64,000 nucleotides of DNA from Angomonas ambiguus (taxonomy: Eukaryota > Euglenozoa > Kinetoplastea > Trypanosomatida > Trypanosomatidae): the NCBI GenBank assembly GCA_019695575.1, contig JADNSB010000012.1, positions 124,001 to 188,000 of the forward strand. The letters are read 5' to 3'. Below the pieces are notes generated by a model. The model was not told the DNA's origin, did no database searches, and was given only the letters and a program-made list of their open reading frames with translations. Both the position numbers and the translations under genes were made by a program. This document shows, in pieces, positions 27,968-37,987 of this stretch. Position 1 is the stretch's first letter; the number at the start of each line of letters is the position of its first letter.

Positions 27968-28226
27968 TAACTGTGTACCTCTCCGCTGTATCATTGTTTT
28001 TCACTTCTTATTTTGCTTCTTTTTATATTTACTTTTTTTTTTTTTTGATTACTACTGTTAGTTCTTATTATCGTTACTATTACTCAAAACCCCTTTACTT
28101 GCAAGAGTAATTTTACGGTGCTTTGATCTTGGTTTACTTTTACTTGTTTTGTTGTACAAAAACACTTCTTCTATCCTTTTTTTTTTCTATCCCCCTTCCG
28201 TGTTGTTGTAGTGCAGCTTTCTTTTC

Positions 28227-29231
28227 ATGGTTTTTAGCGTGCGTATCGCTGCCGACTGTGGAGGTAGAAAGGTAAACCTGTGGATACCCTGCTACGAAGG
28301 TCGACCGTCTATCGATGAACTGTTTTCCTTGTCTGCGTATGCATTCACCAATTTAGTGGCGATTTCTGGTGGTAGAATCACGTTTTACCACGATAGATTT
28401 GCAATAAGGGGAATGCTAGTATTCGACGCTGAATTTGGTTTGTGGAGACGGTTAGAAAGTATGTATCAAATATTCGACCGGTGTCAACTTTATGTTTTAC
28501 AAGATAACGTTAATGAGTATCCTTCGGTGATTGGACCGTCGTATGATGGGAGTGAACTTTTAATCGGTTATGTACCTCCTAAAGCGTACGTGGAGTACGG
28601 GAAGCGCTTAGCATACTCAAGGCCACTTCTCATTGGCAATTCTGATAGAACGTCAAAGCGGGAAAGCCGTTTTGATCTTCCCAACTCGGGATCATCCACT
28701 AGTAACACCAGACCAGATCGTGGGGACTTCTCGAATTCTCGATTTGTTGAACGTAAGACCAGTAGTACCACACGTGCTTTCCCAACTAAATCCTCCTCTT
28801 CCAGTAGACAACTAGATAGTGTAAAGGATTCCACAACGTCTTCCACTGTTAAGACTAGACCTGAACCTTTACTAGAGTTAGTAGACGTCTCTTCTAATAG
28901 AGACATGAACCCTGTCACAACGATTGATAAACCTAGGCGCTATTTACCTCCACCTCCACCTCCGAAGAAAAAAGACTACTCCCGCTACCTCAACCGCCCA
29001 TCATTCCATCGTGAGGAGCCTAAGCCCACACGCAGCAGCGTAGAAAAACGCGATAGGAAATTTTCTAGCCTTGATCGTGAATTGAAGAATCTTCCCGATG
29101 GAGAAAGTGTCATTCGAGCCGAGCAGCTGCATATTATGCAACAGTCGCAGCTTAGTTTAGATGAACTGAGAGCTGAACTCCGTCGACAGGAGAATGAGTT
29201 AGTGCGAAGCATTTCCCCAAGTAGATCCTAA
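28227..29231 (+). CDS. BILBO1-type N-terminal domain protein
   Basis: The first 100 residues closely follow the N-terminal ubiquitin-like fold of BILBO1, a flagellar pocket collar protein of trypanosomes. Shared positions include MxFxVxxAADxxxxKVN, PSIxEL, an A-x-x-A-F-x-N segment, the H-x-x-x-x-I-x-x-M-x-x-x-D-x-E-x-x-x-W line, and the DxCQLYVxQ strand (here DRCQLYVLQDN). Unlike BILBO1 (about 590 residues with EF-hands and a long coiled coil) this protein has only 334 residues, no EF-hand, a Ser/Arg-rich middle, a poly-Pro run (PPPPPPKKKDYSRY near residue 245) and a short C-terminal helix. It is therefore a second member using the same docking domain. A flagellar pocket or basal-body location is inferred. 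Confidence 0.85.
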   Translation: MVFSVRIAADCGGRKVNLWIPCYEGRPSIDELFSLSAYAFTNLVAISGGRITFYHDRFAIRGMLVFDAEFGLWRRLESMYQIFDRCQLYVLQDNVNEYPSVIGPSYDGSELLIGYVPPKAYVEYGKRLAYSRPLLIGNSDRTSKRESRFDLPNSGSSTSNTRPDRGDFSNSRFVERKTSSTTRAFPTKSSSSSRQLDSVKDSTTSSTVKTRPEPLLELVDVSSNRDMNPVTTIDKPRRYLPPPPPPKKKDYSRYLNRPSFHREEPKPTRSSVEKRDRKFSSLDRELKNLPDGESVIRAEQLHIMQQSQLSLDELRAELRRQENELVRSISPSRS

Positions 29232-29480
29232 GTAACACAACTACCAGGATTCACTGTACCAGTACTTTTTTTTTTTTCCCCCTTGTGCTGTATTTCTCTA
29301 CCGCTTTATCTTTTATCGTTACTGTTACTACTACTTCTACGTCTAGTTTGCATTGGCTTGTTTTGTGAGTGGTTTGTAGTACTATTATGATTCATGTGGT
29401 GACTTAAGGTGCTTTTTTTTTTTTTAGTTTTCCCTTTTCTCTTTATTGCCTTCTTAACGTTTAGGACGACAACTCCAGAG

Positions 29481-30389
29481 ATGACGGATACACTCAAGGA
29501 TTCCTGTGATGCTATCTTGCGAAGACTGCAAAATAACGACGTTACAAACTACAAATGCATATTGTGCCCTTTACAGCAATGTGGACAAGATGCGTGTATG
29601 GAACATTATATCTTGGTTCACCAAATACACCCCGTACATTTCGACAACATTGTGGATTTGGATAAGTTCTTCTCCTTTCTTTCTTCCCTGGTACACAAGG
29701 AAGGGGATGAGAACTTCACTTGTCCTGTTTGCGGAACTGGTGAACTAGCAGATCTTTCTGCTTTTGAAGCACACATACTGGAGGAGAAGCACAACTACTG
29801 GGATACGAAGACTATCCCTTCATTATCCGACTTTTGTGTTGCTGCCCAAACCGATTCGGATGATGAGGCGGAAGCGGAGGACAACAATAATGCCGTACCT
29901 GATGAAAATGAAGAAGATGAGGACTTCAGTGACTCTCAGGAGGATGTGGAATGCTTGTATTGCGCCTCGCACTCCGAGGACATACTAGGGCATTTTAAAG
30001 AACATCACAACTTTGATCTGCGAGATTTAATAGCTAAGAGAAGCGATATTAAGGATGAATACGATTTAATTCGTATCGCGAATCTCGTTCGACGGTCAAT
30101 AGCTTCTGGGCGGTGTCCGTTTTCATTTTCCGAAAGTTCCGAAACGGAGACTTGTGATCTGGCTATAAAGGAGGAAGGAGGGTTGGAAGAACACCTGCTC
30201 AAGTTTCCCGAGCATCGTCTACCCTCAACCATACCGGTGGGGGAATCTTACCTAATTCCTGTTATTCCTGGTGATTCCTTTATATCACTTCTTGTATCTT
30301 CTGGGGATTCTCTGCTCAGTAGCGCACCCGAGGATCCTGACTACCCCTTGGTTCCCACTATCTACGAGATGTCTTCTTCTAAAAAATAA
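29481..30389 (+). CDS. C2H2 zinc-finger protein, ZNF277/PRMT3 type
   Basis: I start at the ATG at 29481 (302 residues); the longer frame begins with GTG and runs through a T-rich splice region. Three zinc fingers are visible: Cys26/Cys29/His42/His47, Cys81/Cys84/His98/His104, and Cys158/Cys161/His171/His175. The third, CLYC-x9-H-x3-HHNFDL, followed by a helix and IANLVRRSI, is the type found in PRMT3 and ZNF277. No methyltransferase domain follows, so ZNF277-like is preferred. Family members associate with ribosomal protein uS5. An Asp/Glu-rich linker lies at residues 120-155. Confidence 0.8.
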   Translation: MTDTLKDSCDAILRRLQNNDVTNYKCILCPLQQCGQDACMEHYILVHQIHPVHFDNIVDLDKFFSFLSSLVHKEGDENFTCPVCGTGELADLSAFEAHILEEKHNYWDTKTIPSLSDFCVAAQTDSDDEAEAEDNNNAVPDENEEDEDFSDSQEDVECLYCASHSEDILGHFKEHHNFDLRDLIAKRSDIKDEYDLIRIANLVRRSIASGRCPFSFSESSETETCDLAIKEEGGLEEHLLKFPEHRLPSTIPVGESYLIPVIPGDSFISLLVSSGDSLLSSAPEDPDYPLVPTIYEMSSSKK

Positions 30390-30562
30390 CTTTACCCTAT
30401 CATATAAACCCTCTCGATTAACCGTAAGATAATCTTATATAAAAAATAGTTTTTACTGCACGTACTCTACACCACCTAGAGTTTTCATTTTTTCCTTTTA
30501 TTTTGCTTTGGCCTCCTATGTATTGTTTCTCTCTGTGTGTTCTTTACTCTTCAAAGACTTGA

Positions 30563-30634
30563 ATGAAATGCATAAAAATGCTGCTACTAAAGAGTTGTTT
30601 CCCCCAAAGATGCAAGTGCTACTCAACGAAGTAG
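30563..30634 (+). promoter_or_regulatory. Out-of-frame upstream ATG and 23-codon uORF
   Basis: The first AG after the pyrimidine-rich leader is at 30555-30556. The first ATG in a message spliced there is at 30563, five bases before and out of frame with the main ATG at 30568. It opens a 23-codon uORF stopping at TAG 30632-30634. Either scanning is leaky or a different acceptor is used. Confidence 0.45.
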
Positions 30635-31386
30635 CAGTTAAAAATGGCTTTTCAAGTAAGCGTTGGATACAGGCGAACGAAGCCTATTTGAATGGGTTTA
30701 AACCGTTTCGTAATTCTACTCCACTATGGGTGCCGCAGTCCTACCGAGACGATATTGTCCTCTCGAAAGAGCAGCTGGGAAGACGCCACCAAGAAAACAT
30801 CTCTCAGGACATGAAGAGTGTTAAAGGGGGCGTCTCTGCGGTTGTCAATGCTGTTTTTGTAGAGGAGACGGATCTGTTTCTGTTACTCACCCATAACTGT
30901 TTGCCTCCGCAATTTTTGGAAAAAGCGATCCCATCCTTTGCTACAGAGGCAAAGGAGTGTAAACAGCATTTTATTCTGATCAACAACGCTTGGTACTGTA
31001 CCTCACTGGGAGAGCCTTCCCACCACTGGCTGATGGAGTCCCTTCCCTCGGTTGGCGTACAGTTGTCCATTGGGAGGGAAGTTGAAAAGGTCCAGCAGTC
31101 CAGTACAGGGGAAAGGGCCCCACGGGACTACTTGGAGTATTTAATTTGTCCCCCGCCATACGCCGGTGCATCCCGACCCGACACCAGTCCTGATATTGTG
31201 TGGTTAGATGCTTATGCGGTGTGGGAGTTTAAACTCAATCTTCACAAGGATGCGTTCTTTTGTCCTACGCACTTAACTAACCCAATGTCAGCTTACTATC
31301 GGAACCGTTCTCCTCTCAACGATCCACTTCTCAACCGTCTTGGTGACTTTTTCTTCAATTTAAGTCAGCTCAAATGTCCAAGTTGA
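30568..31386 (+). CDS. Hypothetical protein
   Basis: The ATG at 30568 gives 272 residues; the longer frame begins at a TTG and is rejected. The product is moderately basic at the N-terminus, with aromatic-rich segments (GFSSKRWIQANEAYLNGFKPF, DAYAVWEFKLNLHKDAFFC) and no obvious motif or membrane span. The N-terminus could be a short mitochondrial presequence, but this is weak. It has the look of a conserved kinetoplastid-specific protein. Confidence 0.7.
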   Translation: MHKNAATKELFPPKMQVLLNEVAVKNGFSSKRWIQANEAYLNGFKPFRNSTPLWVPQSYRDDIVLSKEQLGRRHQENISQDMKSVKGGVSAVVNAVFVEETDLFLLLTHNCLPPQFLEKAIPSFATEAKECKQHFILINNAWYCTSLGEPSHHWLMESLPSVGVQLSIGREVEKVQQSSTGERAPRDYLEYLICPPPYAGASRPDTSPDIVWLDAYAVWEFKLNLHKDAFFCPTHLTNPMSAYYRNRSPLNDPLLNRLGDFFFNLSQLKCPS

Positions 31387-31593
31387 TGTGATTACTGTTT
31401 CCTCCCTTTTTAATTAGTTTCTGCTTTTCTATTTTTTACATATAATTTACCCTCCCTTTCTTTTGACCTTTCTATAATCTCTCTGTGATTTTTTTTTTTT
31501 ATTATTTTGGGGGCGCTCTTTTCTTGTTTATTTGTGTGTTGGAACACGAAGACTGTCTACTTTCACCACCTTTCCCTGGCTTTCATCTACAAA

Positions 31594-31606
31594 GTTTTTT
31601 TTTTAG
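31594..31606 (+). promoter_or_regulatory. Pyrimidine tract and AG before APC1
   Basis: A T-run ends in AG at 31605-31606, 38 bases before the APC1 ATG at 31645. Further pyrimidine-rich sequence extends upstream to about 31550. Confidence 0.5.
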
Positions 31607-31644
31607 AATAGATTTGTTATAGACTATATAACTCCCTCTTTAAT

Positions 31645-34600
31645 ATGAACTCTGGGTCCTCTGCTTACACAATCGAAGTGGGCAGTTGTCAGGAGAATAA
31701 TTACCGGGATGTGACCCTAAAACAGTTTGGTTCTACCTGCTTTAGTGTCACTCACCGAGGGGTGCTGTGGGCCTTCCTGGCCTATTTCCCTTCGGACGAA
31801 GAGGATGGGGCAAGACCCGCTGGTGACTTGGGGTTGGATACGTTCCACCTGAGGGCACAAGATTATAAGCAGTGTACTTCCCCCGAGGCGACCAAGTACC
31901 GGGAGTATTTGTGTGTGTTTCACAAGGAAGAGTTGTACGATTGCTACGGACGTTATACCGTCACCCATCCCAGTGTGACGTGTACCAGCTACGCCGTTCC
32001 CGATGGCACCATGTCGCACTTTGTCCTTTTGAATATTCAACCGCTTTCCGTTTCCGTCGGTGCAATGGGGATATTTATTTACGGTCGACGACAAACAGCG
32101 CACTACTTTTCTCCCCTAACCATAGAACTAGGCGGGGAGACTTACCACGGGGTATCCGACACGTGGTGGATGGCCTCCCCTTTGTCGGTAAGTCCTGTGT
32201 ACGTTTCAGTGAACTCTGTGCATCACAGCGCAAGCGCCTTTGAGCAAACCATCGACAATGGGTTTTCTCCCATGTTTTCCCAAGCAGGGAAAAATCTGTT
32301 GACTGCCCATCACACCCCATCGACGGCCTCTCCAACGTCAAAGAGCACTCGACTGAATGCCGTAGTACTCCATCAGTTTGTGTATGTACCCCATAATAAC
32401 AAGGACGACGTGCGTTGGCTCGTGGTCGCCAGAACGGGAGAGGAGGAAATTGGTCTAGCCCTCACCACACCCGTTGCATCTCACCTCACCACCGCGTGGG
32501 CGTGGTTCCCTCAACGGTTATCGATTCCCGGTCTTTCTAGTAATAAGAATCAATTACACGTCGTCGCTTCTGTTCAGGAAAGGGAATCGAGGCAGATACT
32601 GTTTATTCACGATACCGCTCAGGCAAAGGTGCATGTGTGTCGAACGTTTGACCTTCTCACCGGCAAGGGCGACATTGAACTCTGCTTTGCTCTGCCCTGC
32701 AACGGCTTCCCTACTGTGGTGCCTAGTTTCTACTTTGATGACGGTCAGCCGATTGCCGTGTGCAACTATCCCGACGCCAACGACGTCACTTTCTATAGCC
32801 CTTACATGCTGAATCACCGACCCTCCGCGGATAACACGTTGGCAACCCTGAAAAACATTCCTCAGAATCACTCCTTTCAGGTTCGACGAGCGGAGTGGGA
32901 CAAGGAGGGGGTGGAGTTCACCGGCGGAAACGCGAAAAGAGAAGTTTCCCGAGAGGGTTCCACCTCTCTTCCCGACTCCCCTCCTCCCGAGACGATTTGC
33001 GGCATTTCCTATCAGAAAGACTGTGTCGTGGTGTACCACTCTCGTACTAGCGCAGTGAACCCTGGTAAAGACACAGTTGGTGCGGCCGACGACGACGACG
33101 ACGACGACGATACCGATAGGAAACGAAAGCCCACCTCCTCGAGACAAAAGTGTGAGGTGATTGTAGAGCAGCTTGTGGAGTTTCCCTCGTTAAAACCAGC
33201 GGGGGACCTTCTCCTTCTTTATACACTGCAGGTGATGGAGGCTACAGTGGGGTATGAGAGAACGTTGGAAGTTGAGTTGGAGCTGTTTCGGAGGGCGTGT
33301 ATCGCCAAAGAGGAGGTTAAAGTTTCCGGGGATGTCGGCAAAGGGGGGTGGAACACGAGTGATCAGTTGCTGAGTCTTTTGATTGAGATTGCACAAAACT
33401 CGGTGAACACCAGTGGCGGTGCTGGTGTAGCGTCTCAGGATCTCGCGGATTCCTCGGAACTTCCGTCTTTGGAATCGTATCTTCCCTTGCTGTATGATCC
33501 TTTTCGAACCACGGCACGCACGATTCAAAATCTTCACAAGGTCATCTCGTCGGATAGCAAACCCAGTCAACGCAAAGTAAAGCTGTCGTGGCAATTACCC
33601 ATTTGTGTGACATGCCTGCTTAGCCTCCATTTACTGTACGAGAGCTTTAAAACACAGGAGCATCTATGGGGATACCAGCCAGTCCTCGCCGACACCATCC
33701 ACCGCTTAGCAAAAATTACAGGGAGATCGGGGTTCGTCGCACATTACAGTTTGCTGCAACAGTATTCCCCTTCGGAGGACTCTGACGGTGTCGAGTGCGA
33801 CGGTAAGGACGGCGACCTCAGCGATGAAGTGCTGAGTATGTACACCATTCATGCATCTCTGTTAAATACGGTGAACACAGCTGGTGGTTCTGGTGCCACT
33901 TTGCCCCGCGTGCAAGATGTGGTACGATCTTTCACGACCAAAAGTGCCTCTCCACCAAACTTGTTTTTGGCCATCCGCGGTATTCTTTACGTCAGTCCAC
34001 TGACGACGGTCCTGTATCCAATGCTTTCTGGGCTCCCAGACACTCACCCGATTAGTGTTGCCAACCGTCTCCTTTGTCTTTACACCAGCTGTTTTTTCTC
34101 CACCCCCCATCCATTCAAGTCGTGGTGGCACTTGTTGGTGGTCGGTTTGCAGGCTCACCAATTACAAGACCCACATCTTTTGAAAAAGCTGAGTCTCGGG
34201 GTTTCTTTTCCCATCTTGTGCGCGTTGTCCTATGGTAAAAACAACCCAGACCCCGACTGGGACCAGCAGCTCTACTCGGTGGTGGGAAGAATGGACTGTG
34301 TGACGGAGAAACGCATTCTGAAGAGTATCGCCTTTCCTGGTCAGGATGTGATGCGAGCGGCGGAGGCGAATGCGACGACGGCGGTGTACGGTGCTGCACT
34401 GACTGACGATGATGGTGTGATTATGCGGCAAGACTTTCGCCCCACGTGGTCCGATTCCCGTCTGGACGGGGCACAAGAGATGTTCAACACATCCGTGCCA
34501 ATTTTTCTTCCCGGGCAAGGCGATGGATCGGATGCTCTCTACAACTCACTGGCCCAGCTTTCGAGAAAGGCTAGAGCACTGCCCTTGGGTCGGGGGATGT

Positions 34601-37305
34601 TGACGATGTGTACACAAAACTTTAAAGTTCGAGATAACGTTCCCATTCCCGCCCTCATTTTGGATGGCCGAACGGGCGACGGGGTGACGGTGAAAAACAG
34701 CGCAGAGGATGTACAACTGGAGAAGCTGCTGTGGCCTTTATTTCACAACGGCTGTGCGGCGGGATTTCGTTTCTTCCCCAACGGCGCCTCCCGCTTTTCC
34801 AGCAACGGGGAGGAAGTCAACATCACCCGCCACTGGATTGTACACCAGATACAGTCTCGGGAATTGCACTCACCAGCGGAGCGGGCGGGGTTGCTCCTCG
34901 CGGCGGGAGTATTGGGTCATCTAAAGACGTTCCAACTAACCGATATCTACACACTGTTGGTGTCCCCGCAGCCGCAGTACTCCTGGAAGGAGGTGACCAC
35001 CATTTCCGTGATGTTGGGCCTGGCCTGCAGCTTTCGTGGAACGAATAACGATCTTGTCTTTAACTGCCTCTCGATGCACATTCAGTCCCTCACCCCTAGC
35101 GTCGAGGAGATTGAAGTGTCGTTAGATGTCCAAACCTCCGCTTTGGTGGCGATTGGCCTTCTCTGCCAGCGTACATTGACGAACGGGTTTTTGATTGAAA
35201 TGCTTCTGATAGAAATGTCACGTCTGCCCTCAGATGAGCACTGTGCCAGCCGGGAGGGGTACGCCCTCGGAGCTGGGTTCAGTCTGGGTCTTTTGTTGTT
35301 GGGAATGGGAAATTCTCACGGCAGCGCGTCGAGGGTGGAAGACCGGCTGTTGAGCTTCATGGAGGGTTCCAAGCGGCAGCCCGTGCCTTCTGCACTGGAG
35401 GGGTTGGAGAACTACCTGCAGTTCTACGGCCACGATTCCAGCCACTTCTTCACCCAGGCGTTACTGAACCAAGGGGTGAGTGAGACCTCCAACAGCTCGT
35501 GTACTCGAATCAACGAGGGTGGGTACTACAACGTCCGCATCTCTGGCCCAGCGGCGGTGATGGCATTGGGGCTGATCTACCTCAAGACCAATAACACCTC
35601 CGTTTCCAGACGGATGATGCCACCCGACAGGGTTTCATCGCTTCAGGAAATTTCACCCACCATGTGCATTTTGCGGTCCATGATGGCGAGTCTTGTTCAG
35701 TGGGCCGATATTGAGGCCAAGACGGAGTGGCTCCACTCCCGTATTCCGTCCCATGTGATTCATTTAGTCAAATCGAACACGGTCCGAAAATTGGGACTGG
35801 CGCAGCAACAGCTGCATTATATTTTAATGAATGTGGGTCATTGCATTGCGGGTTCTGTCATGGCGTTGGGACTTCGCTATGCTGGTTCGTTAGACGCGGA
35901 TGCGAGGAGAATCACCTTCGCGGAGCTGAACGGCTTCCTGAAAGGGTATATTGGAACCACTGGTATCGCGATGCCGGTTTTTCAAAAGTCCTCGAACGCC
36001 TATGAATCCTGTATTGCAGCGTGTTGCATTGCCGTTTCTCTTGTGATGGCGGGAAGTGGAGATGTAAAAGTGTTCTCGGTGCTGCGAAGACTGTTCAAAC
36101 GGACTACAGGTACAAGTTACGGTTGCCAGCAAGCCGTCTCAATGGCGATGGGTCTTATTTTCCTTGGCGGTGGTCGACTCACACTGTCCAACTCCACCGA
36201 TGCCCTCGCGGCCCTTCTCATTGCCTTCTACCCCGTGTGGCCGGAACACCCAGAGGATAACGTGTATCACTTGCAAGCACTACGCCACCTCTACGCCTTG
36301 GCGGTAGTACCTCGTGTGTTGGAGGCGGTGGACGCCGTCACCAACCGGGCCGTTTCTGTTCCAGTACGAATAGTACTGAAGAAGGGGCGAATCAACCCGG
36401 AAAAGGATATGGTGCTCACCATGAACCCTGTGTGGACCCCCGTACCTACCGGAAAGGAGGAGCAGGAGGTGAGGATGGAAACTCCCTGTCTCTATCCACC
36501 ACCGGATATGGTGGAGCGGATAGAAATACGCAGCGCGCAGCACTACCCCATCACCATTACCAGAGAGGAGGGCCGCATTACGAATATGGGGTTGTTAGTG
36601 AGAGTGTTGGAGCACCACCACGACGGGGAAGAAAGTAGCACCCCGTTTTACGAAGATCATCTACGGTTTCAAAACACGCAATCCTGTGAAGGACACGTTT
36701 CGGATTGGCTCAACTACATTTTTCATCAGTCCTCCTCTGCCGTCACCCGGTCGGTGTCCATCATTGATAACATTAATTTGCTCCTGTCCGCACTCTTGAT
36801 ATGCAGTCCAGGGGAAAGAAAACCTAACCCAAATGAGACGTTACTTTCATTGGACTACGGCAAATCCATTTACGCAGCACTAGAGAAGCGCTACGGCTTC
36901 TTATTCTTCCATAGCGAAAAGAAAAAGTCCGCCTCCGCAGGGAATGGTCACCCACTTTTCATGATACTGATAGAGCAGAACGACATTGACGTTGTCCTCG
37001 AGGCGATTGCGGAGAACCTGCAGGGTACCCCTGACTTTCCGTGTGACTTCACCGCCCTCGGGTTTAGCGCACAGTTGGAAGACTCGTCGTCCCTTCAACC
37101 GCTCCAGTCTCTCAAGTGCTGGATTGTAGAGGCGCTTCACTTTTTCGGGTTATGCCATCCGTCGTTAAGGGCTGGTATGATTCAACTTCTGGAACAGACG
37201 AGGGACTCACCGAGGAGTGGCAAACTGCTGCGGCTCCTACAGCTGCAGCGAGATCTTAACATTCCCATAGATGTACTAGACAACACCTCCAAGTGTTGCT
37301 CGTAA
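31645..37305 (+). CDS. APC1: Anaphase-promoting complex subunit 1 (APC1)
   Basis: APC1 is the largest scaffold subunit of the APC/C ubiquitin ligase, which drives mitotic exit. The 1886 residues match the family size. The N-terminal half looks like the WD40-type propeller. The middle contains the conserved FxNGCAAGFRFFPNGAS segment (near residue 1035) and the proteasome/cyclosome repeats: AGLLLAAGVLGHLKTF, VMLGLACSFRGTND-like, ALVAIGLLCQRTLTNGF, GAGFSLGLLLLGMGN, AVMALGLIYLKTNNTS, AGSVMALGLRYAG and AVSMAMGLIFLGGGRLTL. The C-terminal region has the usual beta-rich lid with the YAL-type ending. A run of eight Asp (33088-33111) lies in a disordered loop near residue 485. Confidence 0.95.
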   Translation: MNSGSSAYTIEVGSCQENNYRDVTLKQFGSTCFSVTHRGVLWAFLAYFPSDEEDGARPAGDLGLDTFHLRAQDYKQCTSPEATKYREYLCVFHKEELYDCYGRYTVTHPSVTCTSYAVPDGTMSHFVLLNIQPLSVSVGAMGIFIYGRRQTAHYFSPLTIELGGETYHGVSDTWWMASPLSVSPVYVSVNSVHHSASAFEQTIDNGFSPMFSQAGKNLLTAHHTPSTASPTSKSTRLNAVVLHQFVYVPHNNKDDVRWLVVARTGEEEIGLALTTPVASHLTTAWAWFPQRLSIPGLSSNKNQLHVVASVQERESRQILFIHDTAQAKVHVCRTFDLLTGKGDIELCFALPCNGFPTVVPSFYFDDGQPIAVCNYPDANDVTFYSPYMLNHRPSADNTLATLKNIPQNHSFQVRRAEWDKEGVEFTGGNAKREVSREGSTSLPDSPPPETICGISYQKDCVVVYHSRTSAVNPGKDTVGAADDDDDDDDTDRKRKPTSSRQKCEVIVEQLVEFPSLKPAGDLLLLYTLQVMEATVGYERTLEVELELFRRACIAKEEVKVSGDVGKGGWNTSDQLLSLLIEIAQNSVNTSGGAGVASQDLADSSELPSLESYLPLLYDPFRTTARTIQNLHKVISSDSKPSQRKVKLSWQLPICVTCLLSLHLLYESFKTQEHLWGYQPVLADTIHRLAKITGRSGFVAHYSLLQQYSPSEDSDGVECDGKDGDLSDEVLSMYTIHASLLNTVNTAGGSGATLPRVQDVVRSFTTKSASPPNLFLAIRGILYVSPLTTVLYPMLSGLPDTHPISVANRLLCLYTSCFFSTPHPFKSWWHLLVVGLQAHQLQDPHLLKKLSLGVSFPILCALSYGKNNPDPDWDQQLYSVVGRMDCVTEKRILKSIAFPGQDVMRAAEANATTAVYGAALTDDDGVIMRQDFRPTWSDSRLDGAQEMFNTSVPIFLPGQGDGSDALYNSLAQLSRKARALPLGRGMLTMCTQNFKVRDNVPIPALILDGRTGDGVTVKNSAEDVQLEKLLWPLFHNGCAAGFRFFPNGASRFSSNGEEVNITRHWIVHQIQSRELHSPAERAGLLLAAGVLGHLKTFQLTDIYTLLVSPQPQYSWKEVTTISVMLGLACSFRGTNNDLVFNCLSMHIQSLTPSVEEIEVSLDVQTSALVAIGLLCQRTLTNGFLIEMLLIEMSRLPSDEHCASREGYALGAGFSLGLLLLGMGNSHGSASRVEDRLLSFMEGSKRQPVPSALEGLENYLQFYGHDSSHFFTQALLNQGVSETSNSSCTRINEGGYYNVRISGPAAVMALGLIYLKTNNTSVSRRMMPPDRVSSLQEISPTMCILRSMMASLVQWADIEAKTEWLHSRIPSHVIHLVKSNTVRKLGLAQQQLHYILMNVGHCIAGSVMALGLRYAGSLDADARRITFAELNGFLKGYIGTTGIAMPVFQKSSNAYESCIAACCIAVSLVMAGSGDVKVFSVLRRLFKRTTGTSYGCQQAVSMAMGLIFLGGGRLTLSNSTDALAALLIAFYPVWPEHPEDNVYHLQALRHLYALAVVPRVLEAVDAVTNRAVSVPVRIVLKKGRINPEKDMVLTMNPVWTPVPTGKEEQEVRMETPCLYPPPDMVERIEIRSAQHYPITITREEGRITNMGLLVRVLEHHHDGEESSTPFYEDHLRFQNTQSCEGHVSDWLNYIFHQSSSAVTRSVSIIDNINLLLSALLICSPGERKPNPNETLLSLDYGKSIYAALEKRYGFLFFHSEKKKSASAGNGHPLFMILIEQNDIDVVLEAIAENLQGTPDFPCDFTALGFSAQLEDSSSLQPLQSLKCWIVEALHFFGLCHPSLRAGMIQLLEQTRDSPRSGKLLRLLQLQRDLNIPIDVLDNTSKCCS
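33088..33111 (+). repeat. GAC trinucleotide repeat in APC1
   Basis: Seven GAC units plus a GAT encode poly-Asp in a loop followed by basic residues (TDRKRK). It is a coding microsatellite. Confidence 0.85.
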
Positions 37306-37597
37306 GGGGGAGAGCAAAGGGATGCGTGTGTATTTTCCCGAAAAACTATTCATACATTCTATTAAATTTATAAATTCATTCTTTTCTTTTTTAGTGCATT
37401 GAATTTATCATAAGAATCCAATAGCTGAATCCATCTTTTTTTCCTTGTAAAATTAATATAGCTTTCTCATTCTCTCTTTCTTTACCTTTTTGGTCAATTA
37501 CTAGTAGAAAATCACCATCCAACCCTCAATAGTAATAAACCAACCAACCATAACCACCAAAATAAATAAGTAAATAAGAAAATAATAACGCAAGACA

Positions 37598-37987
37598 ATG
37601 GAGGAAGATCAAATTGTGATGTTTGACAACAACGGAGCAATCCGTATGTACAACCCTGAGAAATACGATGAGCTAGTGAAAACGATAGAAACTCAAAAAT
37701 CTTACGTTGCAAAGATGGACGAGTTCCGCAACGTGGTAAACCAAACGATGCAGATTGTGGAGCGAATAGGGAAGGCGATTGAGCAAGAAAAACTCAAGGC
37801 GATTGGATCTCGTAACGTGGTGGAGAGTGAGGAGGAGGAGAGGTCGCGTGCCCTGCAGGAGGCACAGGTACGCCTGAGAGAGAAACAGATGGAGCTGGAC
37901 CGCTACGTAGCCGAGTATGATTCCCTCAAGAAGGTGGAGAACGAACAACACCAAACGTTTAAACACTTGAGTAAATCGTCAGAGTAG
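37598..37987 (+). CDS. IFT20: Intraflagellar transport protein 20
   Basis: IFT20 is a small coiled-coil subunit of IFT-B that links to IFT54 and carries cargo from the Golgi to the flagellum. The 129 residues match human IFT20 (132). The conserved core EKLKAIGSRNVVES (human EKMKAIGARNLLKS) and the tail REKQMELDRYVAEYDSLKKV (human EKKMQLERYRVEYEALCKV) are both clear, as is the FDxxGxIRxxxPE-type N-terminus. The start is the first ATG after an A-rich leader. Confidence 0.95.
   Translation: MEEDQIVMFDNNGAIRMYNPEKYDELVKTIETQKSYVAKMDEFRNVVNQTMQIVERIGKAIEQEKLKAIGSRNVVESEEEERSRALQEAQVRLREKQMELDRYVAEYDSLKKVENEQHQTFKHLSKSSE

Noticed and set aside
29409-29480. GTG-initiated 5' extension of the zinc-finger gene
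   Set aside because: The extension is encoded by a T-rich splice leader. Similar non-ATG extensions before 20411, 30568, 52167 and 59571 were rejected for the same reason.
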